DNA of 64,000 nucleotides, from NCBI GenBank assembly GCA_947034885.2, contig OX344749.2, forward strand, positions 44,111,682 through 44,175,681, in the 5' to 3' direction. The translations under genes were made by a program, and so were the position numbers. This document shows positions 12,285 through 23,850 of this stretch, one piece after another. Numbering within the stretch: position 1 is the first letter of the stretch; every line of letters starts with the position of its first letter. The notes under the pieces are model-generated. The model saw only the letters and a list, made by a program, of their open reading frames with translations, made no database searches and had not been told where the DNA came from. The stretch comes from Thuidium tamariscinum. Taxonomy: Eukaryota; Streptophyta; Bryopsida; Hypnales; Thuidiaceae.

Positions 12285-12756
12285 GTATGTCCATTAGTAA
12301 CTTAATTCAACTGGATTTGCACTGTTTGCAAAATGACTTACAAATGTCACTTATAGGCTACAGATGTTGGAAAACCCACATGTATAGCTGAACCTCCTAC
12401 TACAATGCTTCTCAATCATTGAGAACTTCATCTATCGATGTGATATTGTAGACTCAAAAACAAGACTAGTATGAGCAACTTTTCCCCCAGAAAAATTCAA
12501 ATCAGATCCAGTATGAGCAAGGTACAAGCCGCTAAAGTTGATTGTGGTTGGAAAATGGTAGGATTCTGAATTTCGAGTTGCTGCCCCACATTCAAAACAA
12601 CTTCGATTGCCATGAAAACTTAAGCTCAATAATTAGACTTCAAGTGGATTTCCATCCACCAAAGTTTATTGAAATTGAACATTGAATGAAGGAGATATAA
12701 GTCCCTGAAGTTGCAGCCATGAAGTACACTTTGGTGAATCAAAAGGAGCTTATGAA
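12285..12756. other. Spacer, no gene seen
   Basis: If the NOP2-like exon is part of a longer captured gene, its downstream intron would begin here. No further matching exon was found. Confidence 0.4.
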
Positions 12757-13036
12757 TTCAAAGGAAAATGAGTGTTTAATGACTGGAAAATATTACTGCA
12801 ATGAGTGACATAATAAAAAAATGTGACTCAAGAAAATTATTAGTGATGACTGAGTTGAGTGATTGATTCACAGTCATTTAACTAGCGAGTCATATTTGCA
12901 GTCGTATTTGTAGTCATATTTGCAATTATATTTGATTTTTTCGTTGTAAAATCAAGAAATATGATTGGGAGTAGTGACCAGTCATCCACAGTCATTCATT
13001 TGTAGTTATAAAACACTCAAATCCTAGCTTGAACTT
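12757..13036. mobile_element. Short deletion derivative of the same CACTA family
   Basis: The left end (CAAAGGAAAATGAGTGTTTA then ATGACTG) resembles the family terminus CACTACAAGGATTTGAGTGT, with the first bases decayed. The right end (TTATAAAACACTCAAATCCT) matches 58824-58843, and about 110 bp upstream also align with the right end of the large element. At about 280 bp it carries only both subterminal regions. Confidence 0.65.
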
Positions 13037-14795
13037 CAATAGTCTTTCATAAAAGCTTTACCTATTGGAGTCATCTAAAATGTCACCATACGAAATGGAA
13101 GAAAAAGTGAAACTTTTCCAACTAAATTAATTAAATGTAGACATTAGATGTAATAGGTACAATAGTTTGAATTTAACTTAAAATTATGTGAAGAGGCTCT
13201 CTGTCCTCTTGGACAGTCTACGGTTAAGTATGTCATGTCAATTCATTTTTCTGTGAATGATGATGTTTCTTACAATTCACAGACTTACAGATCCTGGGAT
13301 TTGCGTGCAGTGAGATGTACATATGAATCTGCTTGAAGGCATCAAGACCAAATTACTCTCCAAGAGTGAACTGGAAAAGAAGTGAACGTCCTCTTTGGTT
13401 GTTTGATCTAGCAGCTCATGGCTATTACAGTGACGCACTTGCGAAGGTTCTAGCATTGAGCTACCTCTATCTTCAGTGGGAAATTTGCAAAGGTTCTAAC
13501 CTCTTCACAAGTGACTGTGAGTAGATAATTTTTTTCGAAAGCATAAGTGGATAGCATTATGTCATTTCACAAGTTATTTTTGTTATTTCATTATCTTTAA
13601 CATGATTACCCCTAGAGCGCTGTGCCGTCCAAAATTGGACGGACATCAAATTGCTTCCAAGCGATGTATTGTCTAATGAACTTTTCATTCACCGAATTTG
13701 GTATTTCATTCTTGAAGGAGAGACCATCTTCTACAATAAATGTCTTGAACAAACAATAATTCATTGATACTTTTGTGGACAGTATGAGCCAACATTTGCA
13801 AGAAATTGAAAATGGACTACTAGAGGCATGTAGGGAGTATTTGTCATTGTTTTCTTTGATTAGGGCTAAACAAAGCTTCTCAGCATTTGAAATTGTTTGC
13901 TGCAACTACTTGGAGTTGATTACTTGGTAATGTGTTCAAGTAGATCATGGATCGCTGTGCATTAGAGCTGTATAGTATTGACTTTTATTGCATTGGTGTG
14001 GTTGTCGACGGTGCATAAAGTTTGTGAAGCTCAAGTGTAGTGTAGTCCGGGAAAGGCATTACTACAGAAGTAGTGGGTTCAACTGTCGAACAGTAGGTTC
14101 TACATTCTGCATGTTGAAAGTGTGAGTGTGGAAATTTAAAAATCTGGTTGTGTCTTAAATATGATAAGACACTCACAAGTAGACCACAGAAGCAGTGGAA
14201 CTTAATGTCGGGTAGGTGAAAGTATTGAAAACATTCTTAAGTGAAATTTCTTAGAAAGACAAGAAGAATTGGCATCTAATCCAAGTTGTACCATAATTTT
14301 TGAAAAATTCCTAAGTTAGTTAAGAATTTTAAAACATGAATTGTCATATGAAGCTATTTATGTCAACCCCAAGTATTTCATGAAGTATTTAATACAAATT
14401 CTAAAAAGGAATGGGAAAAGCAATGACACCAATTGGCTACTGCATTAATGAATAATAGTTTCTCTCAATTTTTTGAGTACAGTGCAAGATAATTTTAGAT
14501 TCACCTCCAATCCATTCCAATGCCACTTTTGGTGGCGGTTGTGAATGCGCAAATGTAGCTTGAGCCTCCTCTCGTAATTAGAGTTGTTAGTAATCCTTTG
14601 AATAGGTTGCTAAGTTGAAATTCAATTCCCATTCTCTTGATGATTTTGTAATCATTGTCTATTGCATCATTTATCTCTATGAGTCAAAGGTTCTAAGAAA
14701 TTCTTTAAAGTATTGTTCACTATTTTTGCAACAGTGTTCGTTTTAATCACATTATATTATTGGAATGTGCAACTTGAATCAATGAAGACCTCAGA
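13037..14795. other. Spacer upstream of tnp2, possible gene relics
   Basis: Frames at 13333-13524 and 13612-13905 look partly coding but contain breaks and are not recognised. The tnp2 promoter should lie in the last few hundred bases. Confidence 0.4.
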
Positions 14796-16063
14796 ATGTT
14801 AGGAGCGGAGCTACAGAGCTTGAAACACTTACAACTATGGCAGGAGGAGGAGATTGAAGCAGATGCTAGGTGTCTATTGAAGTATCCATGTCCATGCATG
14901 GATTGTGCTGGAGGGAAAGTACTTGTGAGGAAGACTATTCGAAAGCACCTTCAAACTAAGAGGAGGGACCCTGCTTTCACAGCCTCAATCTTGGTAAGAA
15001 AATTTGAATATCCAGGTCTACATCGTAATATAAGTACGAACATGTCCAGAAGTAGCCTCAAGATGTCTAGAAGTAGCCTCAAGGACTGTGACGCCAAACA
15101 GTAAAGCCCTTTCTTACAATCACCCTTGATTGACTTCTTAGGATAGATTGATGCTAATTGTGCAATGAAGAACATCAGAAGAGGGAATAGCTATGACACA
15201 GTTCAATGTCGTGCACCTTCAGTAAGAATTGTGTAGAATTGGAGACATAGTATGGAAAGATGTTTTTTAAGTCTTCATAAAAACATTTATGCATTTGTGG
15301 GCAATACCAAATGCTAAGTAGAAGTGATACATGTTGAAAATAGAGGAACAATTTGAAGGGGGAAGATGTTGTCAACATTGAAGTGGAGATGATTTTGTTC
15401 AAAGAAGAGCTGTATGCACATTTGTCTGGTAATGTAATAACATACCGGAACATGATTAAGGGAAGTCATATTAGTGGCATTATCAAAGGCAATTATATTT
15501 AGTAGAATATGACTATGCATTGAAAAAATTGTCCATTACAGTTAGTGTACCATTCAAATGTCTTGGTAGTATGTGAATATCAATTTGAAGTGCATGAAGC
15601 AAAGATGTGTCAGATAGAGCAGTATTTCAAAGGAATAATAGGTGTATGTTAATAATACAGTGTAGAGTGCATTGAATGGAAAATTGGATTCGCAATTTTT
15701 TTTAGAGAGCAAAAAAATCTATATAGGAGCAAGTATTTGCCAAGGAAGAAGATGATGCAGCATGATAGGGAACCAAGTACTATAGCTTTAGAATATAAGT
15801 ACCATACATTCCCCTATTAACTACATCGAAGAATTATTTGTAAAAAATGTATTAATATGAAAATATTTTAAAAAATACCGAAACCATTGTTTTGGCTTTT
15901 CATTTGACATAAAGTGTAAGTAATTCTATGAAGAAGGTATTCTTGTACATGATGAGTGAATCAAATGTCTCATCCATCTTCTAGTCAATATTTTATGAAG
16001 AAAGTTGGTACAACACATTTACCAGAAAAGTAGAGAGCACTATGCGGAGGCCAAATGAATTGT

Positions 16064-16311
16064 ATGGTCAATTTCGTTAACATGGCAGTACTCCATCAAA
16101 ATGGTATGGTATTCTAATAAAATCGCATAACATTTTGTTCAAATGTTACATTTTCTTCCTCTACTTGTACGCCTGTAAGTGAGAATGGTATATAGAGTAT
16201 GTTAGAATGGCACTGGAATTTGTCAAAGTGGCACATGGAATATGTAAAAAAGGCACACGGAGTATGTCTAAATGGCACTCGTAATACCGCAATTTGAATA
16301 AAGTTGACCAT
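16064..16311. mobile_element. MITE copy 2, ends ATGGTCAATTT / AAGTTGACCAT, in a tnp2 intron
   Basis: 248 bp with terminal inverted repeats ATGGTCAATTT and AAGTTGACCAT, better preserved than the copy at 8095-8322. Same orientation as that copy. Confidence 0.8.
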
Positions 16312-17148
16312 CTATGAAAAATGCATAGTAGTTCGCACAGAGATGTTTTATGGATTGTGCAAGGAATTTTTTGTGATTCTGAGACCGAAATTGCAGAAAT
16401 TATTGGAATTTGGGAGGGAGATGGATACTGTCCTTCACAAAGGAAAGACCATTAAAAAATCATTATTTCATTTGTGTTCTTATATGAAGAAAGCACCACG
16501 TATGCATAGTGTAGGGTGGCTAGTGCTCGAATCTCTAAACTATTGGAATTTATAATACCGTTTTTTCAGACCCTATTTTCGAAAATGAACTTATGGTACA
16601 TTTAGTTCTAGACTTCTATCATTATGACCCTTTTCTTATTTTCATGTTCTATTAATTGGAGTCTCCAAGTACGTTAAATTTTGAATGTAACATTTTAGAC
16701 AGAATCATTTATCTAAAGTTTCTTCAAGTCCTAATGGTATTTCCACCGAAGTACTTCAATTATATGAAATAGTGAATGTACACTCAAAATTACTGTCAAT
16801 TGTTGTGAACTTCATACCTAGTGTAGTTTGCTTTCACCCTTTAACTGCATTGGATCTTATATATCTGAATGATGAAATTGACAATAATTGTGAATACATT
16901 TATATGTTCTGTATGTGTAGGATGACTATGCTCCTGTGGACCTTCAGAGCAAGACAGAATGGCGTAAAAAAAAGCGCAACGTCCGCCCAAACTCCCCGAA
17001 GTCCTTTCCAAATGCTAGAGAAGTTGACGTGTTTCGCATGGTGGCAAATTGTTTTAACAAGTACGACAACCTCAGTGTCAGTGCAGAAAGTGTGGAAAAT
17101 GTTGTAGGTCATGAAGTTCAAGACGTTCTAGTAGAAGATGTAGCTATG

Positions 17149-17156
17149 GTAGGTGG
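17149..17156. repeat. 8-bp target site duplication, left copy
   Basis: GTAGGTGG immediately precedes the element end CAGGG. An identical copy follows CCCTG at 53739. Eight base pairs is the hAT target size. Confidence 0.95.
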
Positions 17157-17167
17157 CAGGGTTTTCT
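17157..17167 (+). repeat. hAT left terminal inverted repeat
   Basis: CAGGGTTTTCT, matching the reverse complement of 53728-53738 at all 11 positions. Similarity continues imperfectly for about 10 bp. Confidence 0.9.
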
Positions 17168-17342
17168 TGTCGGACATATTTTTGGGTTTTAGTGTCGTGT
17201 TGGACGTCTGACGTCGCGTGTCGCAGGTGACAACATGTCGCTACCCCGTCGCAGCCCGTCGAGTAAGGTAAAAAAAATTACCCTATAGTAAATGGATTTG
17301 GCATACGTGGCAGGCTTTGGACAATGACGTGGAAAGGGTTTA

Positions 17343-17502
17343 AGGCGCCTGCGGGTGAAGAGAGGGCGACTGCGGGTACCAAATGCAGGGCGACTGCGGC
17401 TTTAGGGCGACCTCGGGTGTGGGTTCCAGTGGGCGACCACGGGTCCTAGAGGACTGCGAACTCGGGTGAGGGGCGACTGCGGGTTTAGGGTGGCAATGAG
17501 AT
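17343..17502 (+). repeat. CpG-rich GCGACTGCGGGT array, left subterminal
   Basis: About seven units of GCGACTGCGGGT type (variants CTCGGGT, CACGGGT) with spacers of variable length. It sits 186 bp inside the left terminus, in the opposite orientation to 53425-53572 at the right terminus, as expected for transposase-binding subterminal repeats of a hAT element. Confidence 0.85.
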
Positions 17503-17524
17503 TTCTACTTCATGTACCAAGACT

Positions 17525-18430
17525 TAGGGGAAAAAACATTTTTTTTAACACATGCAACCTTAGGATCTTATATTCTTATAGTAATCTTGTTTGAAAAGAT
17601 ATAGAAAAACTTTCAGAATTTTCCACCATACAGATTGCAACATATTTCCATTTCAAGTTACAAATTTTTTTTTTAACAATGCTAAAATACTGGAAGCTAC
17701 ACTTCACAAGGTTACACTTGTATGAAAAAAAAGTTCAAATTGCTTGATACACTTTGAATTCATCCTTGAAGGCAAGTTGGCTACGTGCTCAAGAAATTTC
17801 AAATCATTTAGAATTGTCAATTGTACAACGTATAAAAGATTATAATAACTAGAAAGAAGTAGAAAAGAGCTAAAATACCAAATTGTGAACAATTGATTCA
17901 TAGAATTGGAAAATGCCAATCCCAATGGTTAAAATATTATAATAAACAATCTACACCTACTATTTATTTATTATTCCAAATGTAAAAAACGAAATTTAAT
18001 AAAGGATCAAGAACTGCTTCTTTTGTAGTGTAGAGATTCTATAACTAGTCACAAAATACTCCTACTAAAACTCGACATAACTTTTGACTCATTGATCAAA
18101 ATCAAATGATTCAAAGCTTTGCACTTAGGTAGAAATCTAATAAACCAATATCAATGTTTTACTTCTTATAAAAATTATTTTTAAAGAGTTTTTTGTTTCT
18201 ACCCGACTACCCGTACTATCCAGTATCCACCAATTAAATGAATTAAAGAAGTGACATATTATGCCATAACTTTTAAAACATGTTGTCAAAAGCTATGAAC
18301 ATTGTTGGGCCTCAAAGCTACTCATTGGACACATATTGTTTGAAAATTTCGAAAGAATATAATAAAATCTCCATTCATAGTGAATAGCCCAAAATTGCCA
18401 GGTTGCTAAAAAATGGTGTTTGAGTGGGTA
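17525..18430. repeat. Diverged copy of the ~930-bp TTAA element (family R1)
   Basis: Aligns in the same orientation with 42800-43744 over most of its length (for example GATTGCAA, then the AGAAAGAAGTAGAAAA block). The ends are decayed and no clean TTAA flank is left, so the boundaries are approximate. Confidence 0.6.
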
Positions 18431-18992
18431 GAGATTAATTGGCCCTATCTATTAATCTACTCTTGATTTAAAAGATCCCAAATGATTCTCAAGGATTTAC
18501 ACTTAGGTACTTCTAAACCCTGTTCAAAACCATTGGAAGTGCTACAAAATCATAATGAGTTCCCTACTACATAATTCTGAACAATGAAGGATGAGAATTT
18601 TGTAACTCATTTCTTCTTCTCCAATTCAAAAACGGATGTCTAAGGACTTTACATTAATGAAATACAAATCAGTAGTACTCAAAATCAAAATAGTGATAAT
18701 AAACTCATAACTTATATATTATCATTATACTTCAAAGAGTCTACAAAAAAAGATTTGTCTGCGTTGCTATTTTGAAATTGCCTACTACCATCAACTAATT
18801 ACTTTCAAATACAAATAATAATATGGATTTATGTGAGTCTCGCTATAACATGTATAATTATCTAATGAAGCACTACAAAATGCTCACACATAAGGTACTA
18901 GCCTATAAACTTCTACTTCTAATCTTCAATACAAAACATTTGTCGAAGATCTTTATAATACTTTTTTTTTCTCAAGACTGCTGCTTGCACAT
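18431..18992. other. AT-rich spacer downstream of the hAT transposase gene
   Basis: No gene seen. It should hold the 3' untranslated region of the minus-strand transposase gene. Confidence 0.4.
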
Positions 18993-21900
18993 TTAATCAC
19001 TTGGTGAAAAATCCGAATCACCCTCAACTTCATCGACATTAGGGTCTGTTTCTCCATTTGACTCGCCACTGCCTCTATTGCCATCCGAGCTTTCATTCTC
19101 GTCATCCTCTCTCAATATTGGCTCAGCTTGTATTTCACGTTCTACCTCTGAGTGCAAATTTCGCACCTGAACATCTATACCTCCTACATTTTCAACTCGT
19201 ACTAACCGTTTTGTAGGCCTCGTTGCATCTGTAGTGCCATCAATAATAGATAAAGGAGGCCGACCTCCAGTACTTGATTGCCCAACTCTTTGCGTAGAGC
19301 CCTCCACCGCCATGTTATATTTGTGAACAACATGGTTAGCACGTTTTGGATTCCCTTGTGTCCTTTCATCAACCCTTCTAATACGCCGTCGTTTCCCTCC
19401 GGTATTGCGTGTATGCGCTTCCAATGATGATTGTCCGGGGAATGACATTGATGTCACTTGGGTAGGTTGTGGAGCAGATTGTGGTACTACTTCCGTAGTG
19501 GATGGTATTGGAGGCACCCTTCTGGAAGGACTTGGAACCGACCTTCTCACTGTAGCTGGAGTTGAGTTCCTGCGAGGATTGCGATATATGACACTGTTCA
19601 ATGGCGCATCTGAATCATATTCCAAAGCTATTGTAGTTTGGGTGGTTGATGGATTCATCGTTCTGGAAATTGGAATCCCCGTGACATCTCCCTGCTGGAC
19701 GGGAGCTTCTTCTTCTTCTTGTTCACTTCCCACGCTAGCTTGTCCAACATTCAAAGGATTCCTTGAATCACTCAAAGGAATACGTGTTGGTACTGGAGAT
19801 CTCTCTTGAGAATGTGATGGTGGCATTGGATGAGCCACGTTTTCGTTGTTATCAACAGGAATTTCCCCCACATTTGATGGTGCATTTGGTGACCACACTC
19901 CATTCCACACATGGGCACGGTCAGCCTCTGGAGAACGAAAAAGTTCTTCATCAATGGAATTGTTCCGATCATCGCCACCCGCATATGTTTCTCGAGTAGG
20001 GTATTCAGGCGAACTCGGTCGTGGGGGGATCATTGCATTCCAAGGATTATTACGCAAGCGATCCTCTTCTTCTCTACGGATTACATTGGCTTCATAATAA
20101 TCAAAACCAATCTCTTCATCTGATGTAGAATGCAAGGGCTCGTCGTCCTCTTCCTCACTATCTCCTCCATCAAGATACTTCTCATAAAAGAGGGCAGGGT
20201 TGTGTCCACGTTTTTCACGTTCCAATTTACTGTTGGTGTAGATATAGACCAAATCTTCTGCCTTGGATGTGGTTAGGCGGTTCCGCACTTTGCTGTGCAC
20301 AAACGAATACATGCTCCAATTCCTTTTGCATGAAGATGTTGAGCACGTCAAGCCTAGAATTCTCTTTGCAATCTTCGGAAGAGCATTACCACCTACTCGA
20401 TTCCACCATTGATGAGGCAATAAGTTGCATTGAGTAATATCAGGAGCCTCTTCTAAAGGGTCGAATGGACCTGTCTTTTCTTCAAATTGCGTCAACTCTT
20501 GCATTGCCTCCAGCACTGACACTCCTAATGTAGGGGCCAATTTTCGAATGACTCGATTTAAAGCTCGCTTGGCACTGCCATCATCTTGAATGTCTGCTAC
20601 ATCCACCAAAAATGGATTCAATAGGGCACCAGCATAGTGGAGGTCTGTTAGCATTAACTTCCAACGAGCATCAAACTTCTTCTCGTAGCGTGTTGCAACG
20701 TCCGGTGTCAAAAGAAAAGGAGGCTCCCTAAGAGAATATACATGCTTTTTCAAGTCTTTCATGATTATCCAAGCTTTTGGCATTGCCGGGATTTTTCCAT
20801 CGAAGTGCCGTAGAGCAATGAGCACGGGCTCTACCATGTGCAAGAAATTCTCGCATCTTATCCAAAATCCTTCCGAATGAATGTTCAGTCGAACATCTTT
20901 TGCTCTACGCATCATCATACGTCCATTTTGTCTGACATTCAAAATGAACTCGAATGCCATATACCCCTCGTCTGCGATCACCATGTGCAAAGCTTGCTTG
21001 CATTCCACTAATCGGTCTATCATGAGAAAATTGGTAGCGAAGCGTGTTGCTCCTGGAAGTCTCAATACCTTCTTCGGTGACCATTTCCGAAAAAGAGCTA
21101 GTGTGAAGTGGTATTTTCGAACGAACTTTACCATTTCCCTACAGTCCTTGACCAAATCCTTCACTCTTTGATCCTTTCCCCAATCCTCCAAAAGTAAATC
21201 TAGAATGTGAGCTGCACATCCTTGTTTATACATGTGAGGGTACTTCTCTTCCAAGCTTGTCATAGCTCCCGTCATTACTGGGGCATTATCTGTGCACATT
21301 TGGACAATGTTGGCTGGACCGACCTCTTCTATGTATTTTGTCAACATCTCAACCGTATACCCTAGGTCCTTTTTATGCCCCGTACTGTCCACTGATCCCA
21401 AAAAAGTATCCCCGGCTGGACAAACAAGCATCATATTCATCAATGGACGTCTATTGGTATCTGACCATCCATCTGTACAAATAGTTGCACCATATTGGGC
21501 AATAGAATGTTTTGTCCGCTCAGTGACTACTTTCTTCACCGCTGCCTTCTTCACATCAATCATTTTTGTGCGGATTGCGTTCATTGCGGGTGGGTGATAC
21601 AAGAATCCAGCCGCTGCAGTTTCTTTCACAGCCTTGATGAAGGCAGGGTGTCGCACAACGTTGAACGCAATGTTAGCCTCGTAAAAGAAAGAGGACCACA
21701 CCCTATCCAACTTCTGCCTGAGGCCCACTTGTAATGATTCATCCATACTTCTTTGACGAGAAGTTGAAGGGCCACTCCTTGTTCTCTCGACCATAGCTGG
21801 AGTAGAATCCACTGAGTCAGGGCCGATAGTCTGACTTTCGTTCAAGCCAATAGGATCCCCACGGCCTCCCACTTCTATGTGCTCTAGTTCTTGAATGATG

Positions 21901-22232
21901 GATTCACCCTCAACATTGCTTGGGGCACCAACTAATGGTGCCTCATACATTTCTTCAAAGCTCATGGCTTTAGGAACCGCCCCACCACATGTTAAAAACT
22001 TGTTCTTCACAGTCCTAGGGATTTTAGGACAACGCTCTGATGTTGTCGATCCGCCATATCCAAAGTGACTAAATGCCCTCTTCCGTACAAATACTTTGCT
22101 CCATCCACAAAATACACATTTCCGAGGATAATTCGAATTATCATCAGGTGTACATGGTATGAGCCAAGGATCCCAATCTTTTGTGGCCCTCTGTGTATCG
22201 CTTGCTCCCTGCCCCCCACCAGGGCCAACCAT
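18993..22232 (-). CDS. hAT transposase (BED finger, DUF659, hAT dimerisation), intact 1079 aa
   Basis: An uninterrupted frame of 1079 aa. Residues 39-68 carry a variant BED-type zinc finger (C39-x2-C42, H57, C68). From about 170 follows a DUF659 region with the RNase H-like core motifs CTDGWSD (D254) and CTDNAPV (D315), then a C/H motif CAAHILDLLLED (C339, H342). The hAT C-terminal dimerisation region is at about 600-690, with HQWW, SSCKRNWS and KVRNRL. The last 350 residues are acidic, Ser/Pro-rich and probably disordered, longer than in most relatives. This enzyme would bind the element ends and excise and insert them. The start is the first ATG of the frame and precedes the finger. A CpG-rich array lies 250 bp upstream and a TATATA at 22458-22464. 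The intact frame suggests the element was active recently or still is. Confidence 0.93.
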   Translation of the reverse strand: MVGPGGGQGASDTQRATKDWDPWLIPCTPDDNSNYPRKCVFCGWSKVFVRKRAFSHFGYGGSTTSERCPKIPRTVKNKFLTCGGAVPKAMSFEEMYEAPLVGAPSNVEGESIIQELEHIEVGGRGDPIGLNESQTIGPDSVDSTPAMVERTRSGPSTSRQRSMDESLQVGLRQKLDRVWSSFFYEANIAFNVVRHPAFIKAVKETAAAGFLYHPPAMNAIRTKMIDVKKAAVKKVVTERTKHSIAQYGATICTDGWSDTNRRPLMNMMLVCPAGDTFLGSVDSTGHKKDLGYTVEMLTKYIEEVGPANIVQMCTDNAPVMTGAMTSLEEKYPHMYKQGCAAHILDLLLEDWGKDQRVKDLVKDCREMVKFVRKYHFTLALFRKWSPKKVLRLPGATRFATNFLMIDRLVECKQALHMVIADEGYMAFEFILNVRQNGRMMMRRAKDVRLNIHSEGFWIRCENFLHMVEPVLIALRHFDGKIPAMPKAWIIMKDLKKHVYSLREPPFLLTPDVATRYEKKFDARWKLMLTDLHYAGALLNPFLVDVADIQDDGSAKRALNRVIRKLAPTLGVSVLEAMQELTQFEEKTGPFDPLEEAPDITQCNLLPHQWWNRVGGNALPKIAKRILGLTCSTSSCKRNWSMYSFVHSKVRNRLTTSKAEDLVYIYTNSKLEREKRGHNPALFYEKYLDGGDSEEEDDEPLHSTSDEEIGFDYYEANVIRREEEDRLRNNPWNAMIPPRPSSPEYPTRETYAGGDDRNNSIDEELFRSPEADRAHVWNGVWSPNAPSNVGEIPVDNNENVAHPMPPSHSQERSPVPTRIPLSDSRNPLNVGQASVGSEQEEEEAPVQQGDVTGIPISRTMNPSTTQTTIALEYDSDAPLNSVIYRNPRRNSTPATVRRSVPSPSRRVPPIPSTTEVVPQSAPQPTQVTSMSFPGQSSLEAHTRNTGGKRRRIRRVDERTQGNPKRANHVVHKYNMAVEGSTQRVGQSSTGGRPPLSIIDGTTDATRPTKRLVRVENVGGIDVQVRNLHSEVEREIQAEPILREDDENESSDGNRGSGESNGETDPNVDEVEGDSDFSPSD

Positions 22233-22457
22233 AGTGAAAATCTAAAAGTGATCTTGGCGCCACAACACTGGATCAATAAAGTAAATAGTGTAAAAGATGT
22301 AATGACAAAGCTACCCACTTTGAGTGATTTTAAAAACCTCTCAAAGCAAGGTAGTTGTCCTCCGTTGAATCCAAACATCCGCAGGAAGCTTCTTTCGAAG
22401 GTTCAAGTCAAGAGTCTAATCACTAGAGCAAGATGAGAAACTATTGCTTCCCCCAAC

Positions 22458-22464
22458 ATATATA
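22458..22464 (-). promoter_or_regulatory. Candidate TATA box of the hAT transposase gene
   Basis: TATATAT-like box on the minus strand, about 226 bp before the start codon and 18 bp from the CpG-rich array. Position relative to a transcription start is unknown. Confidence 0.4.
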
Positions 22465-22481
22465 GTGCCTCATTCCATTTA

Positions 22482-22742
22482 CCCGCGGTCGCCCCACACG
22501 AGACTGCGGGTGAAGGGGCAAACTCTGGAATTTGGAGGGGCGACCGCGGCTAATTTAGCGACCGCGGGTCCACTGGTGAGGCGACCGCGCGTTTAGGGGG
22601 GCGACAGTGGGTACAAAGGGAAGGCGACCTCGGGTCTGGAGGGCGACAGTGGGTCCAAAGGTAAGGCGACCTCGGGTCTGGAGGGCGACCGCGGGTCCGC
22701 AAGCATGGCGAACGCGGGTCCAGAGGTAGGGCGACCGCGCAT
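22482..22742 (+). repeat. CpG-rich array upstream of the hAT transposase
   Basis: About ten units, mostly GCGACCGCGGGT on the plus strand after one reversed unit at the gene-proximal edge. Reading toward the gene the unit is ACCCGCGGTCGC, the same relative orientation as before the cargo genes. Confidence 0.85.
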
Positions 22743-22794
22743 GCCAAATCCGAGTTGGAGGGTTTCCAGGGTTTCCGCGTCAGGCCCTTGGACC

Positions 22795-23364
22795 TGTTTG
22801 GAATTTCTGCTAAAGTCAACAAAAAGACTACTTCATTATGAGCTTCATCAATTTCTTGAGAAATGTAATTGTACAAATTCAAATTAGACATACTAGACAT
22901 CAATTAGAAAAATCCAACACATCATCATCACTTTTGGATTGAAAGATTATAATGTTTGCTCATGAGGGTGTAAAAATTGTAAAAGTGAGTTCAAGTCTTC
23001 TAATCATCTTTTCCCAAGTCAAATCTTAAAAAATTTTGAGGAAAAAAAATTAACTAGAATAACCTAAACTGTATAACCCAATCAATTTTTGGCTCAATAA
23101 AATGTATTGGACTATTCTTTCAAATGAATTTCAAATGTAATTTTATATCCAAGATCTAGGATATGCAAGTATCATTTCGATGGATACCCTAGTTGAATAT
23201 CTTAGATAGAAAAATTATAGTCTATTATTTTCAATATAAGCTTAAAGCATACTTCAAAAACTTTCTCCCAAAATGTAGTCCAGTAAAAATAGCAACTTGG
23301 TTAGGTTTTATTTAACTTCAAGATTTTAGAAACTCCAAATTAGTGTACCCTTGTCTTATAGGGG
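22795..23364. repeat. TTAA-element family R2, diverged copy
   Basis: Aligns, inverted, with 31970-32605 (shared TTGGATTGAAAGATTATAAT and a GTTGCTATTTTTACTGG-like block on the other strand). Its right end is GGGG followed by TTAA at 23365-23368; the left end is lost. Confidence 0.6.
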
Positions 23365-23394
23365 TTAACCATACATGACCAAGACTTTTTTTAA

Positions 23395-23850
23395 TCTTCT
23401 TGGAATTTGTTCTAAATTGAAGGAAAAATGAACATTTTTATAAGTTATCAACCTCTTGTTCAATGTTACAATAACAATTCAAACAAGATATGTTAAACAT
23501 TACTTAGAAAAATAAAACACAACAATATCACTTATTGATTGAAAGATTATAATGTTTTATTGTGGAGGTGTTAAAATTCCAAAAGCCTGTCAAACTCTTT
23601 GAATCTTCTTTTTACTTGAGAAATCTAAGAATTTAGTCTCCAAAATTTTGGGGTTAAAGTGCCTAACATGCCTAACATCAATCAATTCCAAAATTCTCAA
23701 AATACACTCTACAATTTATTTAAACGAATTTCCAACAATCTCATACAAAACAAATTATTTCTTATTTCATTAAGGGTCAATCCAGCTACAGAAGTGATAG
23801 ATTTGTTACGACTTCTTCAAATTTGAGGATAAAGTTCAAGTGATGTATTG
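23395..23850. repeat. TTAA-element family R2, partial copy
   Basis: Repeats the block with TTGATTGAAAGATTATAATG and the preceding AACACAACAATATCACTTA. Same orientation as the copy to its left. Boundaries approximate. Confidence 0.5.

Larger units (their letters stand above)
14796..17156 (+). pseudogene. tnp2 transposase of the CACTA element, 5' part (cut by the hAT insertion)
   Basis: Exon 1 (14796-14993) ends at donor GTAAGA and encodes the transposase-associated domain that opens tnp2-type proteins: CPCMDC, then RKTIRKHL. A plausible next exon starts after the acceptor at 16919-16920 and runs in phase (DDYAPVDLQSKTEW) to 17156, where the giant hAT begins. The coding sequence resumes at 53747 in the same frame; with one copy of the 8-bp duplication the codons read V-G-G across the site. 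The tnp2 protein is the cut-and-paste transposase of CACTA elements and acts on the terminal repeats in the nucleus. The intron of about 1.9 kb contains a MITE. The start codon is chosen because it precedes the CPC motif in an open frame; a further upstream exon cannot be excluded. Confidence 0.75.

Noticed and set aside
12757..13036. True left end of the large CACTA element
   Set aside because: A right-type end of the same family lies only 280 bp further on, so a short deletion derivative explains both ends better. Not fully excluded.
19405..22436. Plus-strand frames opposite the hAT transposase
   Set aside because: Shadows of the long minus-strand coding frame.
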